NCBI RefSeq assembly: GCF_905212195.1
Contig: NZ_CAJMDQ010000003.1
Coordinates: 1-57,438, forward strand
Reading direction: 5' to 3'
From: an uncultured Anaerotignum sp.
GTDB taxonomy: Bacteria > Bacillota > Clostridia > Lachnospirales > Anaerotignaceae
Length of the DNA stretch: 57,438 nt
The notes under the pieces were generated by a model, which saw only the letters and a list, made by a program, of their open reading frames with translations, was not told the DNA's origin and did not search any database. Within the stretch, counting starts at the first letter, position 1, and each line of letters starts with the position of its first letter. The translations under genes and the position numbers were made by a program. This document shows positions 27,493-35,062 of the stretch, piece after piece.

Positions 27493-28383
27493 TTAAGCGT
27501 TGACTTTTTTCACTTCTACGCCTGCCAGTTTTTCGAAGTACTGAACGATGCCTGCATGGTCTTCATCAAAGTGGCCTGTTACTTTCAGGTACTGCATGAT
27601 TTCGAAGAGCTGGCTGGTCAGAGGCATGGGAACGTCGATGGAATGCGCAGTTGCCATAACGTTTTTGATGTCTTTGTGGTTGATGGAGATTTTGCCGCCG
27701 GGTTTGAAGTTGCGTTCGATCATCATGGGTACTTTGGCATCCAGAATCACGCTGCCAGCCAGACCGCCGCGGATTGCCTGATATACTTTTTCAGGATCAG
27801 CGCCTGCTTTGCTGCACAGTACAAATGCTTCGGAAACAGCTGCGATGGTCAGGTTTACGATAACCTGATTTGTCAGTTTGGTAACGGAACCGCTGCCGCT
27901 TTTGCCGATGAGCAGTGCGGAAGCGCCCATAGCGTCGAAATAAGGTTTCAGTTTTTCGAAGTCTGCTTCGTTGCCGCCTGCCATAAATGCCAGTGTACCG
28001 TCGATTGCTTTGGGTTCACCGCCGCTGACAGGAGAGTCTACAAAGCCAATCTGCATTGCTGCCAGTTTTTCTGCGCATGTGCAGGATTCTGTAGGTGTTA
28101 CAGAGCTCATGTCACATACGACAGTGCCGGGTTTCAGATAGCCAGCCAGACCGTTTTCGCCAAAGAGTACATCCTGAACGATGGCGCCGTTAGGCAGAAT
28201 CATCAGAACGATGTCACATTCTTTCCCGATGGTTTCGTAATCGCCTTCTTTTGCGCCGCCAGCAACCAGTTCTGCAACGGCATCTTTGTTCAGGTCGTTT
28301 ACATACAGTTCACATCCGGCTTTCAATAAGTTTTTCGCCATGGGTTTGCCCATGATGCCAAGTCCGATAAATCCAGCTTTCAT
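27493..28383 (-). CDS. Beta-hydroxyacid dehydrogenase (GarR/LtnD-like)
   Basis: NAD(P)-dependent beta-hydroxyacid dehydrogenase, 296 aa. It has a Rossmann GFIGLGIMGKPMAKNL, substrate-loop DSPVSGGEPKAIDGTL (about 115), the catalytic Lys in VTKLTNQVIV (about 170) and YQAIRGGLAGSVILD. These motifs match tartronate-semialdehyde reductase GarR closely. In this operon it may instead oxidise L-threonate or D-erythronate at C2 to 2-oxo-tetronate, the job of LtnD/DenD. It is the promoter-proximal gene, with GGAGAGA before the ATG. Confidence 0.85.
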   Translation of the reverse strand: MKAGFIGLGIMGKPMAKNLLKAGCELYVNDLNKDAVAELVAGGAKEGDYETIGKECDIVLMILPNGAIVQDVLFGENGLAGYLKPGTVVCDMSSVTPTESCTCAEKLAAMQIGFVDSPVSGGEPKAIDGTLAFMAGGNEADFEKLKPYFDAMGASALLIGKSGSGSVTKLTNQVIVNLTIAAVSEAFVLCSKAGADPEKVYQAIRGGLAGSVILDAKVPMMIERNFKPGGKISINHKDIKNVMATAHSIDVPMPLTSQLFEIMQYLKVTGHFDEDHAGIVQYFEKLAGVEVKKVNA

Positions 28384-28450
28384 AATCGCATCTCTCCTTT
28401 GTTTGTTTTGCGTTTGTTTTATCGTAGAATCAAGTCGTTTTTATACACTC

Positions 28451-28479
28451 ATTATATTGCATACCGGTATACCGGTCAA
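28451..28479 (-). promoter_or_regulatory. Promoter of the four-carbon sugar-acid operon
   Basis: On the minus strand TTGACC (28479-28474) and a perfect TATAAT (28456-28451) are 17 bp apart. The spacer is filled by the palindrome described next. Confidence 0.85.
28463..28476. promoter_or_regulatory. Perfect 14-bp palindrome ACCGGTATACCGGT, likely GntR operator
   Basis: The palindrome is centred on GTATAC, the core of several FCD-GntR sites (for example UxuR/ExuR sites with TGGTATACCA). It overlaps the -35 and the spacer, so a bound regulator would block RNA polymerase. Confidence 0.75.
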
Positions 28480-28569
28480 TGACGTTTTGTAATTTCTACA
28501 TAATACATATAGAAAAAGGAAAATTTTTGTTCACTATTTTTTTCTGTGTTTTGTGGGAGGAATTTATTT

Positions 28570-28752
28570 GTGATATGTCCATCCTGTGAGGTTATGGTAA
28601 GGGGTGGACAATTGTCTGTATTATATGAACTGGACAAAAAACGGCTGGGTATTTTGTCATTGGTTTCAAAACATATAAAAGATACGAAAAGACCGCGCAA
28701 GATTTTCTTTGAAAATTTATACAATTTTTGTACCAATATGTACCTGACATAA
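28570..28752 (+). CDS. Possible small protein with CxxC motif
   Basis: A 60-codon frame starting GTG at 28570, nine bases after GGGAGG, beginning VICPSCEVMVRGGQLSVLY. It has one CPSC zinc-ribbon-like half and a basic C-terminal half (HIKDTKRPRKIFF). I recognise no family. It lies between the divergent sugar-acid promoter and the SASP promoter, and its end overlaps the -35 region of the latter. The ribosome site and the CPxC support a gene; the short length and the GTG start weaken it. Confidence 0.3.
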   Translation: MICPSCEVMVRGGQLSVLYELDKKRLGILSLVSKHIKDTKRPRKIFFENLYNFCTNMYLT

Positions 28753-28775
28753 TAAAATGCGTCCGTGTCATACTA
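28747..28775 (+). promoter_or_regulatory. Forespore-type (SigG/SigF) promoter of the SASP gene
   Basis: CATACTA at 28769-28775 matches the SigG -10 (CATnnTA). ACATA at 28747-28751, 17 bp upstream, fits the GnATR-like -35 except for its first base. No SigA-type promoter is apparent here. Confidence 0.6.
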
Positions 28776-28822
28776 ACATTGCAACACCAAACAAACAGTT
28801 TTTTTGAAGGAGGTTTTTAACC

Positions 28823-29044
28823 ATGAGCAACACATCTTCTACAAGCAACAAAGTAAACGTACCTGAGGCAAGAGCCGCTTTGGAACAGTTCAAATACGAA
28901 GTGGCAAATGAAATCGGCGTGCCTCTGAAAAAAGGTTATAACGGCGACCTGACATCCGCACAGAACGGCTATGTAGGCGGCTATATGGTAAAGAAAATGA
29001 TCGAAGCACAGGAAAAAATGATGGCTGAAAAGAAAAACAGCTAA
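28823..29044 (+). CDS. Alpha/beta-type small acid-soluble spore protein
   Basis: A 73-residue spore DNA-binding protein that coats DNA and protects it from UV and heat. Family sequences are clear: the germination-protease site region FKYEVANEIGVPL and the C-terminal DNA-binding YNGDLTSAQNGYVGGYMVKKM. It is expressed in the forespore and degraded by Gpr on germination. A strong AAGGAGG lies 10 nt before the ATG and a terminator follows. It shows that the organism has, or recently had, the spore programme. Confidence 0.95.
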   Translation: MSNTSSTSNKVNVPEARAALEQFKYEVANEIGVPLKKGYNGDLTSAQNGYVGGYMVKKMIEAQEKMMAEKKNS

Positions 29045-29073
29045 GCATTCCGGCATAAAGCAATAGCAAAAAG

Positions 29074-29115
29074 AACCCCTTTTTGGAAAGATGATCTCTC
29101 CAAAAGGGGGTTTTT
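29074..29115 (+). terminator. Terminator of the SASP gene
   Basis: AACCCCTTTTTGGA pairs with TCCAAAAGGGGGTT and is followed by TTTTTCTTTT. Confidence 0.88.
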
Positions 29116-29446
29116 CTTTTGTCAGGAATCACAAAAGAGAAAATTTAAAATTTCATATAGATTTTTTTCAGTTTATACAAAGATTTTAAGAATGAATATT
29201 ATGGAAAGTTGCCTTTTTGATTTCGAAAACAGGCGGAAACAGGGAAAAACGCAAGGGTGGACAAATGTTTTTCTATTGGGAAATTGAAAAATTGCCTTTA
29301 ACAAAGAATGGAATTTCTGTGGCATTTCTTTAAGAAAAAATAACAGGAGCTAGATGGTAGTGCTTTTTGTGAGATTTTATACTGTCAGTGTATGAGAAAT
29401 CAGCTCTCATCATAAAAAAGCAAACGATCAAAAAGGAGAATGAAGT
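29116..29446 (+). other. AT-rich leader region before the phn operon
   Basis: No coding frame is supported here. TATACT at 29378-29383 is the best -10, without a good -35. GGCATTTCTTTAAGAAAA (near 29320) resembles the flank of the recurrent hairpin element. I see no clear Pho box (spaced TTAACA-type repeats) and no riboswitch. Confidence 0.5.
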
Positions 29447-30511
29447 ATGAAATTTAAAAAACTTTTGACCACAGCAATGGCTGCTGCTCTGGCAGTATCT
29501 GCATTTGCAGGCTGCGGCGCACAGGCGGAAGAAAGCACAGAAACTGCGCAGACTGCGGAAAGCACAGGCGAATATGCGGACACCATCACACTGGTATGGT
29601 ATCCCAATGAATCTGCAGAAGATTATGACGTTGCCCGCAGCGAATATGCTCGTCTGATTGAAGAAGCAACTGGCAAGAAAGTAGAACAGAAACTGACAAC
29701 AGACTATGCCATCGCCATTGAATCTCTGGCAAACGGTACTGCACAGATCTGTTTCATGGGCGCACAGGGTTACATCGAAGCCAAAAACGCCAACGATGCC
29801 ATTGAGCCTCTGTTTGTAAACTCCGGTGCTTCCGGCACACTGGATGACGCAAAATACTACAGCTTCCTGGCAGTTAACAAAGGTGACGAAGGCGAATATG
29901 CAGACGGCGACAGCTACAGCATCGACAACATCGCAGGCAAACGCATGTCCTTTGTTTCCAATAGCTCCACATCCGGTTTCAAAGTACCCACAAGCTCCAT
30001 TATTTCTCACTTCGCAGATCAGAATCTGACAGAAGACGACCTGATCGAAGGCGGCGAAGGCAAACTGTTCTCTCAGGTACTTTTCGGTGGTTCTCATCAG
30101 GGCTCTGCATTCAACCTGCTGTCCGGCAAAGCTGACGTAGCAGCATTCTGTGATACAGAAATCGCACCTTACGCATCCTGCACTGAAGGTGAAGCAAACA
30201 CAACCGGTTCTGTTTACACCATCAACAGCGACGCAAGCGCACCTTTTGATACTGTAACAGGCAAAGAATTCGTTGTCATCCAGTCCACACCTGTACTGAA
30301 CGGACCTTTCGCTTACAACTCCGATGCACTGGACCCTGCCGATGTAAAAGCAATTCAGGATCTGTTCACCTCTGACGAAGTGGCAAACAACGAAGTAATC
30401 TTTGTTCCTGAAGATTCTGAAAACGTAGGTATGTTTGAAAAATCCGAAAATGAAAGATTTGTCCTGGTAGACGATTCCTGGTTTGACCCCATCCGTGACC
30501 TGGGTGAATGA
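29447..30511 (+). CDS. phnD: Phosphonate ABC transporter substrate-binding lipoprotein PhnD
   Basis: Periplasmic-binding-type lipoprotein, 354 aa. The signal peptide ends in the lipobox SAFAGC with the lipidated Cys at residue 23. The mature part has the PhnD/SsuA-like fold with TITLVWYPNESAEDYD, the ATGKKVEQKLTTDYAIAIE region and GSHQGSAFNLLSGKADVAAF, typical of phosphonate/phosphite binders. It is the first gene of the C-P lyase locus, 28 nt before phnC. A ligand such as 2-aminoethylphosphonate or methylphosphonate cannot be decided from the sequence. Confidence 0.92.
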   Translation: MKFKKLLTTAMAAALAVSAFAGCGAQAEESTETAQTAESTGEYADTITLVWYPNESAEDYDVARSEYARLIEEATGKKVEQKLTTDYAIAIESLANGTAQICFMGAQGYIEAKNANDAIEPLFVNSGASGTLDDAKYYSFLAVNKGDEGEYADGDSYSIDNIAGKRMSFVSNSSTSGFKVPTSSIISHFADQNLTEDDLIEGGEGKLFSQVLFGGSHQGSAFNLLSGKADVAAFCDTEIAPYASCTEGEANTTGSVYTINSDASAPFDTVTGKEFVVIQSTPVLNGPFAYNSDALDPADVKAIQDLFTSDEVANNEVIFVPEDSENVGMFEKSENERFVLVDDSWFDPIRDLGE

Positions 30512-30539
30512 AAAACAGCAAACGATGGAGGAGAAAAGC

Positions 30540-31313
30540 ATGGCATTACTGGAATTTCAAAACGTAAGCAAATCTTATGACAATGTCACAAAGGCATTGA
30601 GTGACATTACGTTTTCCATAGAAAAAGGCGAATTCGTATCCATCATTGGTCCTTCCGGCGCTGGGAAATCCACGCTGCTCAGATGCATCAACCGTCTGGT
30701 TGATGCATCCGAAGGGACCATTATTTTTGATGGACATGATGTACGAAAGGCAGGCAAAGCGGAGATGCGTCAGATGCGGGCGAAAATCGGTATGATTTTT
30801 CAGCATTATAATCTGGTGGAACGACTGAGCGTCATCGAAAACGTACTCCATGGCTGTCTGGGGAAAAAATCTGCCATCAGCGGTATGACAGGACACTATA
30901 CAGAAGAAGAAAAAAAGGAAGCATTTCGTATCATTCAGGAAATGGGACTTTCCGATCAGGTATATAAGCGCTGCGACGAACTTTCTGGCGGACAGAAACA
31001 GCGCGTAGGCATCGCCAGAGCCATTATGCAGAAACCCAAAATGATTCTTTGTGACGAACCCATCGCATCCTTAGACCCCAAGGCGTCTAAAGTCATTATG
31101 GACCAGCTTAAGGAAATCAACCAGACAAAAGGCATTACCTGTCTGGTGAACCTGCATCAGGTAGATGTGGCAATCAAGTATTCCGAGAGAATCATCGGGG
31201 TTTCCGGCGGGAAAATCGTATATGACGGCCCTGCCGAACATTTGACAAAAGAAATCATTCAGCAGATTTATCAGTCCTCTGCCAATGATTTGATTATGGA
31301 TTTACAGAGGTGA
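30540..31313 (+). CDS. phnC: Phosphonate ABC transporter ATP-binding protein PhnC
   Basis: ABC ATPase driving phosphonate import, 257 aa. Walker A GPSGAGKST (about residues 38-46), signature LSGGQKQRVGIARA (about 147), Walker B MILCDEPIASLDP and the switch His in CLVNLHQVDVA are all present. The ATG at 30540 follows GGAGGAG by 6 nt. It is followed closely by the two permease genes. Confidence 0.94.
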   Translation: MALLEFQNVSKSYDNVTKALSDITFSIEKGEFVSIIGPSGAGKSTLLRCINRLVDASEGTIIFDGHDVRKAGKAEMRQMRAKIGMIFQHYNLVERLSVIENVLHGCLGKKSAISGMTGHYTEEEKKEAFRIIQEMGLSDQVYKRCDELSGGQKQRVGIARAIMQKPKMILCDEPIASLDPKASKVIMDQLKEINQTKGITCLVNLHQVDVAIKYSERIIGVSGGKIVYDGPAEHLTKEIIQQIYQSSANDLIMDLQR

Positions 31314-31318
31314 GCATA

Positions 31319-32110
31319 ATGGAAAAAACCATGGACATTTTCCAAAAAAGAAAAATTACATATACCCTTGTTTTTTTGAGCCTGATTTTGATTTTCTGCG
31401 GCGCATCTCTGGTGACCCAGTTTCATCTGGCAGAAGGTATTCAGTCTTTCCCAGCAGCTCTGCACTGGATTTTTTCCAATCTGATTCCTGATGAAACGGC
31501 TATGGAACGTCTGCCGAAAATTCTGGATAAGCTGGTGGGAACAGCGCTGCTGTCTGTAGCCGTAACAGTTTTGGCAGGCATCTGCGCCTTTTTCTTCAGT
31601 CTGCTGGGTTCAGGCATTACCAAAATCCATTGGAGCATCAATCGTCTGGTGCGTATTGTAGCGGCATTTTTTCGAAATGTACCCGATGTTGTTTGGGCAA
31701 TGCTGCTGATGTTCTCCTTTGGGCAGAACATCCTGACAGGATTTTTTGCATTATTCTTTACCACATTCGGTCTGTTGACTCGTGCGCTCATCGAAACCAT
31801 TGACGAGGTCAGCTCCAGCTGCGTGGAGGCGCTGGAAGCCACCGGCGGCAGATTCATCCATGTGGTATTTCAGGGGATTTTGCCATCCTCTCTGCCCGGT
31901 GTTATCACTTGGGTGCTGTATATGATCGAAACCAATATCAGAAGTTCCACCCTCATCGGCATTTTGACAGCCACAGGGATTGGGTATCTTTTTGATTTGT
32001 ATTATAAACGGTTGGATTTTTCTTCTGCCAGTCTGGTGGTGCTTTCCATTGTGGTGCTGGTACTCGTCATTGAAGGCGTATCCAACAAAATTAGGAAGGT
32101 GATTTTGTAA
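31319..32110 (+). CDS. phnE: Phosphonate ABC transporter permease PhnE (first copy)
   Basis: Inner-membrane permease, 263 aa with about six spans. The cytoplasmic EAA-like loop ALEATGGRFIHVVFQGILP (about residue 179) contacts PhnC. The ATG at 31319 is chosen because AGAGGTGA lies just upstream; the GTG at 31310 overlaps that ribosome site. The stop overlaps the second permease (TAATG), so the two are coupled and probably form a heterodimer. Confidence 0.92.
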   Translation: MEKTMDIFQKRKITYTLVFLSLILIFCGASLVTQFHLAEGIQSFPAALHWIFSNLIPDETAMERLPKILDKLVGTALLSVAVTVLAGICAFFFSLLGSGITKIHWSINRLVRIVAAFFRNVPDVVWAMLLMFSFGQNILTGFFALFFTTFGLLTRALIETIDEVSSSCVEALEATGGRFIHVVFQGILPSSLPGVITWVLYMIETNIRSSTLIGILTATGIGYLFDLYYKRLDFSSASLVVLSIVVLVLVIEGVSNKIRKVIL

Positions 32111-32979
32111 TGTCTGAAAAAGTATTGCAGCCGGGCGCTGCCATTTCCTTGGATCTGGAAAAGATCATGGAACGTACCGGGAAAGGAAAAATCAAAATCA
32201 AGGCAAAAAATAAAAGCCGCTATGCCCTTCAGGCCCTTATGGTTACACTGCTGGGGCTGACGGTGGTGGCTTTTGCAACATTTGATTATCAGAATATTGA
32301 CTTTGCAGAAGCCGTACAGGCTACTTTGCAGAACATCCAGACCGTATTTCTGGAACCGGAACTGACAAGAGATACCCTCACCAGTGTTTTGTTCCAGCTC
32401 TTAGTGACATTTTGTCTGGGGATTCTTTCGACCATCATTGGTGCATTCTTTGCGTTTTTCTGCTCTCTGCTCTGTGCCAGAAATATCGCAAGCTCCCGTA
32501 TGGTCAATGGCATCAAAAGCTTCATTGCAGTGGTGCGTGCAGTACCGACAGTTTTGTGGGTATTGATCTTTGCCGTATCTGCCGGACTTGGCTCTGTGGC
32601 AGCAGTAGTAGGTTTGACATTCCACAGCTTTGCCTATCTGACAAAGGCTTATGCGGAATCCATTGAAGAAATGGAGCCGGGCGTCATCGAAGCCCTGAAA
32701 GCAAACGGTGCTAGTTACTGGCAGATTGTATTTCAGGCAATCGTGCCTTCTACCATCACTTCCATGGTGGCATGGACATTTATGCGATTTGAAATCAATT
32801 TCACCAATGCGGTTGCCATGGGGGCGGCCGCAGGTGCAGGGGGCATTGGCTTTAATCTGTTTATGGCAGGCAGTTTCTACTTTGACTTACAGGAAATGGG
32901 TATGCTGACATACATCGTTGTCATTGCCGTTGTCCTGCTGGAAATGGTATCTACACGCGTGAAAGCGTATGTGAAATAA
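32110..32979 (+). CDS. phnE2: Phosphonate ABC transporter permease PhnE (second copy)
   Basis: Second permease, 289 aa. About 40 polar, Lys-rich residues precede the first span, then about six spans with an EAA-like loop ALKANGASYWQIVFQAIVP (about 196). It shares the PhnE layout but not close sequence with the first copy. It begins on the A of the previous stop codon. Two different PhnE subunits are common in Firmicutes phosphonate transporters. Confidence 0.92.
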   Translation: MSEKVLQPGAAISLDLEKIMERTGKGKIKIKAKNKSRYALQALMVTLLGLTVVAFATFDYQNIDFAEAVQATLQNIQTVFLEPELTRDTLTSVLFQLLVTFCLGILSTIIGAFFAFFCSLLCARNIASSRMVNGIKSFIAVVRAVPTVLWVLIFAVSAGLGSVAAVVGLTFHSFAYLTKAYAESIEEMEPGVIEALKANGASYWQIVFQAIVPSTITSMVAWTFMRFEINFTNAVAMGAAAGAGGIGFNLFMAGSFYFDLQEMGMLTYIVVIAVVLLEMVSTRVKAYVK

Positions 32980-32995
32980 GAAAGGAAACATCAAA

Positions 32996-33415
32996 ATGGA
33001 AAAACGGAGATTATCCAAAATATTGGCAAAAGCCGATGCTGCCCAAGTGCGGCAAATGGCGGAAAAAATCAGAAAACAATATGAGGTGACTGTGATCAAA
33101 GCACCGGAAAAATCACTGACCATGATCAAGATGCGTGACCCTGTGAAAGAAACCTTATTCTTTCTGGGAGAAGTCATCGTCTGTGAAGCCATTGTGTCTT
33201 TGGATGGCACAAAAGGTATGGCAGTTATCATGGGAGATGATTTTGAGAAAGTACTGGATATGGCAATCATTGACGCGGCATGCAACAAAGGCGTCTTTAC
33301 AGACGAAGGACTGCTGGCAGAACTGGAAAAAGCACAGCAGACCAGAGCGGAAAAAGAAAATGCCATGTTTATGCAGACAATGGTCAACTTTACAACCATG
33401 ACACCGGAGGCTTGA
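32996..33415 (+). CDS. phnG: C-P lyase subunit PhnG
   Basis: Core subunit of the carbon-phosphorus lyase complex, 139 aa. The conserved FFLGEVIVCEAIVSL segment (about 56) and the helical GMAVIMGDDFEKVLDMAIIDAA segment match PhnG. In E. coli PhnG, H, I and J form the (GHIJ)2 core, and PhnI with G, H and L makes the ribose-triphosphonate intermediate. It starts 17 nt after phnE2. Confidence 0.93.
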   Translation: MEKRRLSKILAKADAAQVRQMAEKIRKQYEVTVIKAPEKSLTMIKMRDPVKETLFFLGEVIVCEAIVSLDGTKGMAVIMGDDFEKVLDMAIIDAACNKGVFTDEGLLAELEKAQQTRAEKENAMFMQTMVNFTTMTPEA

Positions 33416-33417
33416 TG

Positions 33418-33993
33418 ATGAAACAGTTACATACATTTGACGATATATTTGATACACAAAAAACATTTCGTTTGCTGCTGGACGCCATGGCAAACCCTTC
33501 CCGTGTGGTTTCCATCCAGGAAGGCGCAGAAAAACTCTATGGCAGCAAACCGGAAATGCTGACCCTTGCCATGTCACTTTTGGATAAAAACACAGGTTTT
33601 TATACCTTTGGACATACAGAGCTGGATGAACAGATCCTTTTGCTGACCCATGCGGAAAAAAAGATACTGGAAGAAGCGGATTATGTTTTCGTAACGGAAG
33701 AAGAACATCTGCCGGAAGCCTTTGCAAAGGCGAAAAGAGGCACTTTGGAAAATCCCCATACTTCCGCAACACTCATTATTGGATGCAGCGGAGAAAGAAA
33801 TGTGTCTTGCAGCATTTCCGGCCCCGGCGTGGATGGAGTGGCAACATTCCAGAGCCCGGCGGTATTGGAAGAAGCCTTTCGTTTGCGGGCGGAACAGGAA
33901 TATGAATACCCACAGGGGGTAGATTTGATTTTTGTATCCCCAGAAGGGGAACTGTTCTGCATTCCCAGAATGGTCAAGAAGGAGGAACAATAA
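33418..33993 (+). CDS. phnH: C-P lyase subunit PhnH
   Basis: Core C-P lyase subunit, 191 aa, with a PLP-transferase-like fold in the solved homologue. Characteristic segments are TFRLLLDAMANPSRVV near the start and GPGVDGVATFQ near residue 138. The start at 33418 lies 7 nt after GGAGG; an ATG at 33415 overlapping the phnG stop is also possible. It is followed by phnI after one base. Confidence 0.92.
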   Translation: MKQLHTFDDIFDTQKTFRLLLDAMANPSRVVSIQEGAEKLYGSKPEMLTLAMSLLDKNTGFYTFGHTELDEQILLLTHAEKKILEEADYVFVTEEEHLPEAFAKAKRGTLENPHTSATLIIGCSGERNVSCSISGPGVDGVATFQSPAVLEEAFRLRAEQEYEYPQGVDLIFVSPEGELFCIPRMVKKEEQ

Positions 33994-33994
33994 T

Positions 33995-35062
33995 ATGGCT
34001 TATGTAGCAGTATCTGGCGGCGAGGAAGCCATCGCAGCCAGCATTGCGCTGTTGGATTTTTACCGCAGCAAAACAGAAAAAGATGTGGAACTGGAAGTGA
34101 TTCAGGAAAAAATGAGCCTGCTGGTAGACCGTGTCATGAGTGAAGCCGGTCTGTATGCCAAAGAATATGCGGCATTGGCACTGAAACAGTGTGAAGGCTC
34201 TGTGGAAGAAGCAGTATTTCTGCTGCGTGCTTACCGTTCCACACTGAAACGTTCTTACGACACTTATGTGGCAGATACGAAAAACATGCGCATTGTGCGC
34301 CGGATCTCTGCTGCATTTAAAGATATACAGGGCGGTCAGATTCTGGGCGCTACTTACGACTATACCCACCGCCTGATGCATTTCGATTTGAAAAATGAAG
34401 ATGCGGCAAAACTGCATGAACGCATGGAAGAAATGGTGGAAGGACAGGAACCTGTTCCCATGGAACCCTGCGGACGTGTATCCGATGAACTGAAAACAGA
34501 AGGGCTCATCGAACGTTTCCCCATCAATGAAGAACCTCCCTATGACGTAACGGAAAATCTGTTGGAATTTCCCGCCAGCCGCAGTGCCAGATTGCAGACA
34601 CTGACAAGAGCGGATGCAGGTTTTATTTCCGGCTTGGCTTATTCCGTGCTTCGTGGCTTCGGTCAGGTACATCCTACTGTTGGGGAATTGCGTACCGGTT
34701 ATGTAGAACTGGAAATCCCTTATTTGCAGCAGGAAGGTGAATGCCTGTGGATTGGGGAAGTGATGCTGACAGAAGTGGAAGTATTCAACGAAGCGGAAGA
34801 CAAAGACGCTTTGAAGCTGGCTTGCGGCTACGGTGCTGTTTTCGGCAGAAATGAAAACAAAGCCATTGCCATGGCAGTCATTGATAGAGAACTGGATGCC
34901 GGCGGCGATTATCCCACACAGGACGAAGAATTTGTGCTGATGCATGGGGATAGCTTGGAAATGAACGGTTTCATTTCTCACTTGAAACTGCCTCACTATG
35001 TCACATTCCAGTCCAAATTGGATGCAGTCAGAAAAACACGGAGGGAAAACAATCATGATTGA
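33995..35062 (+). CDS. phnI: C-P lyase subunit PhnI (nucleosidase-type)
   Basis: Subunit that displaces adenine from ATP with the phosphonate, together with G, H and L. It starts MAYVAVSGGEEAIAASIALL, the family's N-terminal signature, and contains RRISAAFKDIQGGQILGATYDYTHRL (quoted in part: GGQILGATYDYTHR, about 116). Length 355 aa is usual. The ATG follows GGAGGAAC. The last eight bases overlap phnJ. Confidence 0.94.
   Translation: MAYVAVSGGEEAIAASIALLDFYRSKTEKDVELEVIQEKMSLLVDRVMSEAGLYAKEYAALALKQCEGSVEEAVFLLRAYRSTLKRSYDTYVADTKNMRIVRRISAAFKDIQGGQILGATYDYTHRLMHFDLKNEDAAKLHERMEEMVEGQEPVPMEPCGRVSDELKTEGLIERFPINEEPPYDVTENLLEFPASRSARLQTLTRADAGFISGLAYSVLRGFGQVHPTVGELRTGYVELEIPYLQQEGECLWIGEVMLTEVEVFNEAEDKDALKLACGYGAVFGRNENKAIAMAVIDRELDAGGDYPTQDEEFVLMHGDSLEMNGFISHLKLPHYVTFQSKLDAVRKTRRENNHD

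Noticed and set aside
28605..28616. GACAATTGTC palindrome inside the small CPSC frame
   Set aside because: A 10-bp palindrome is expected by chance at this window size and it has no promoter context.
29116..29446. Pho box or riboswitch before phnD
   Set aside because: I looked for spaced TTAACA-like repeats and for conserved aptamer cores and found none; only single TTTAACA-like words occur.
29330..30541. A 403-codon open frame antisense to phnD
   Set aside because: Same reasoning; phnD has a lipobox, ribosome site and family motifs.
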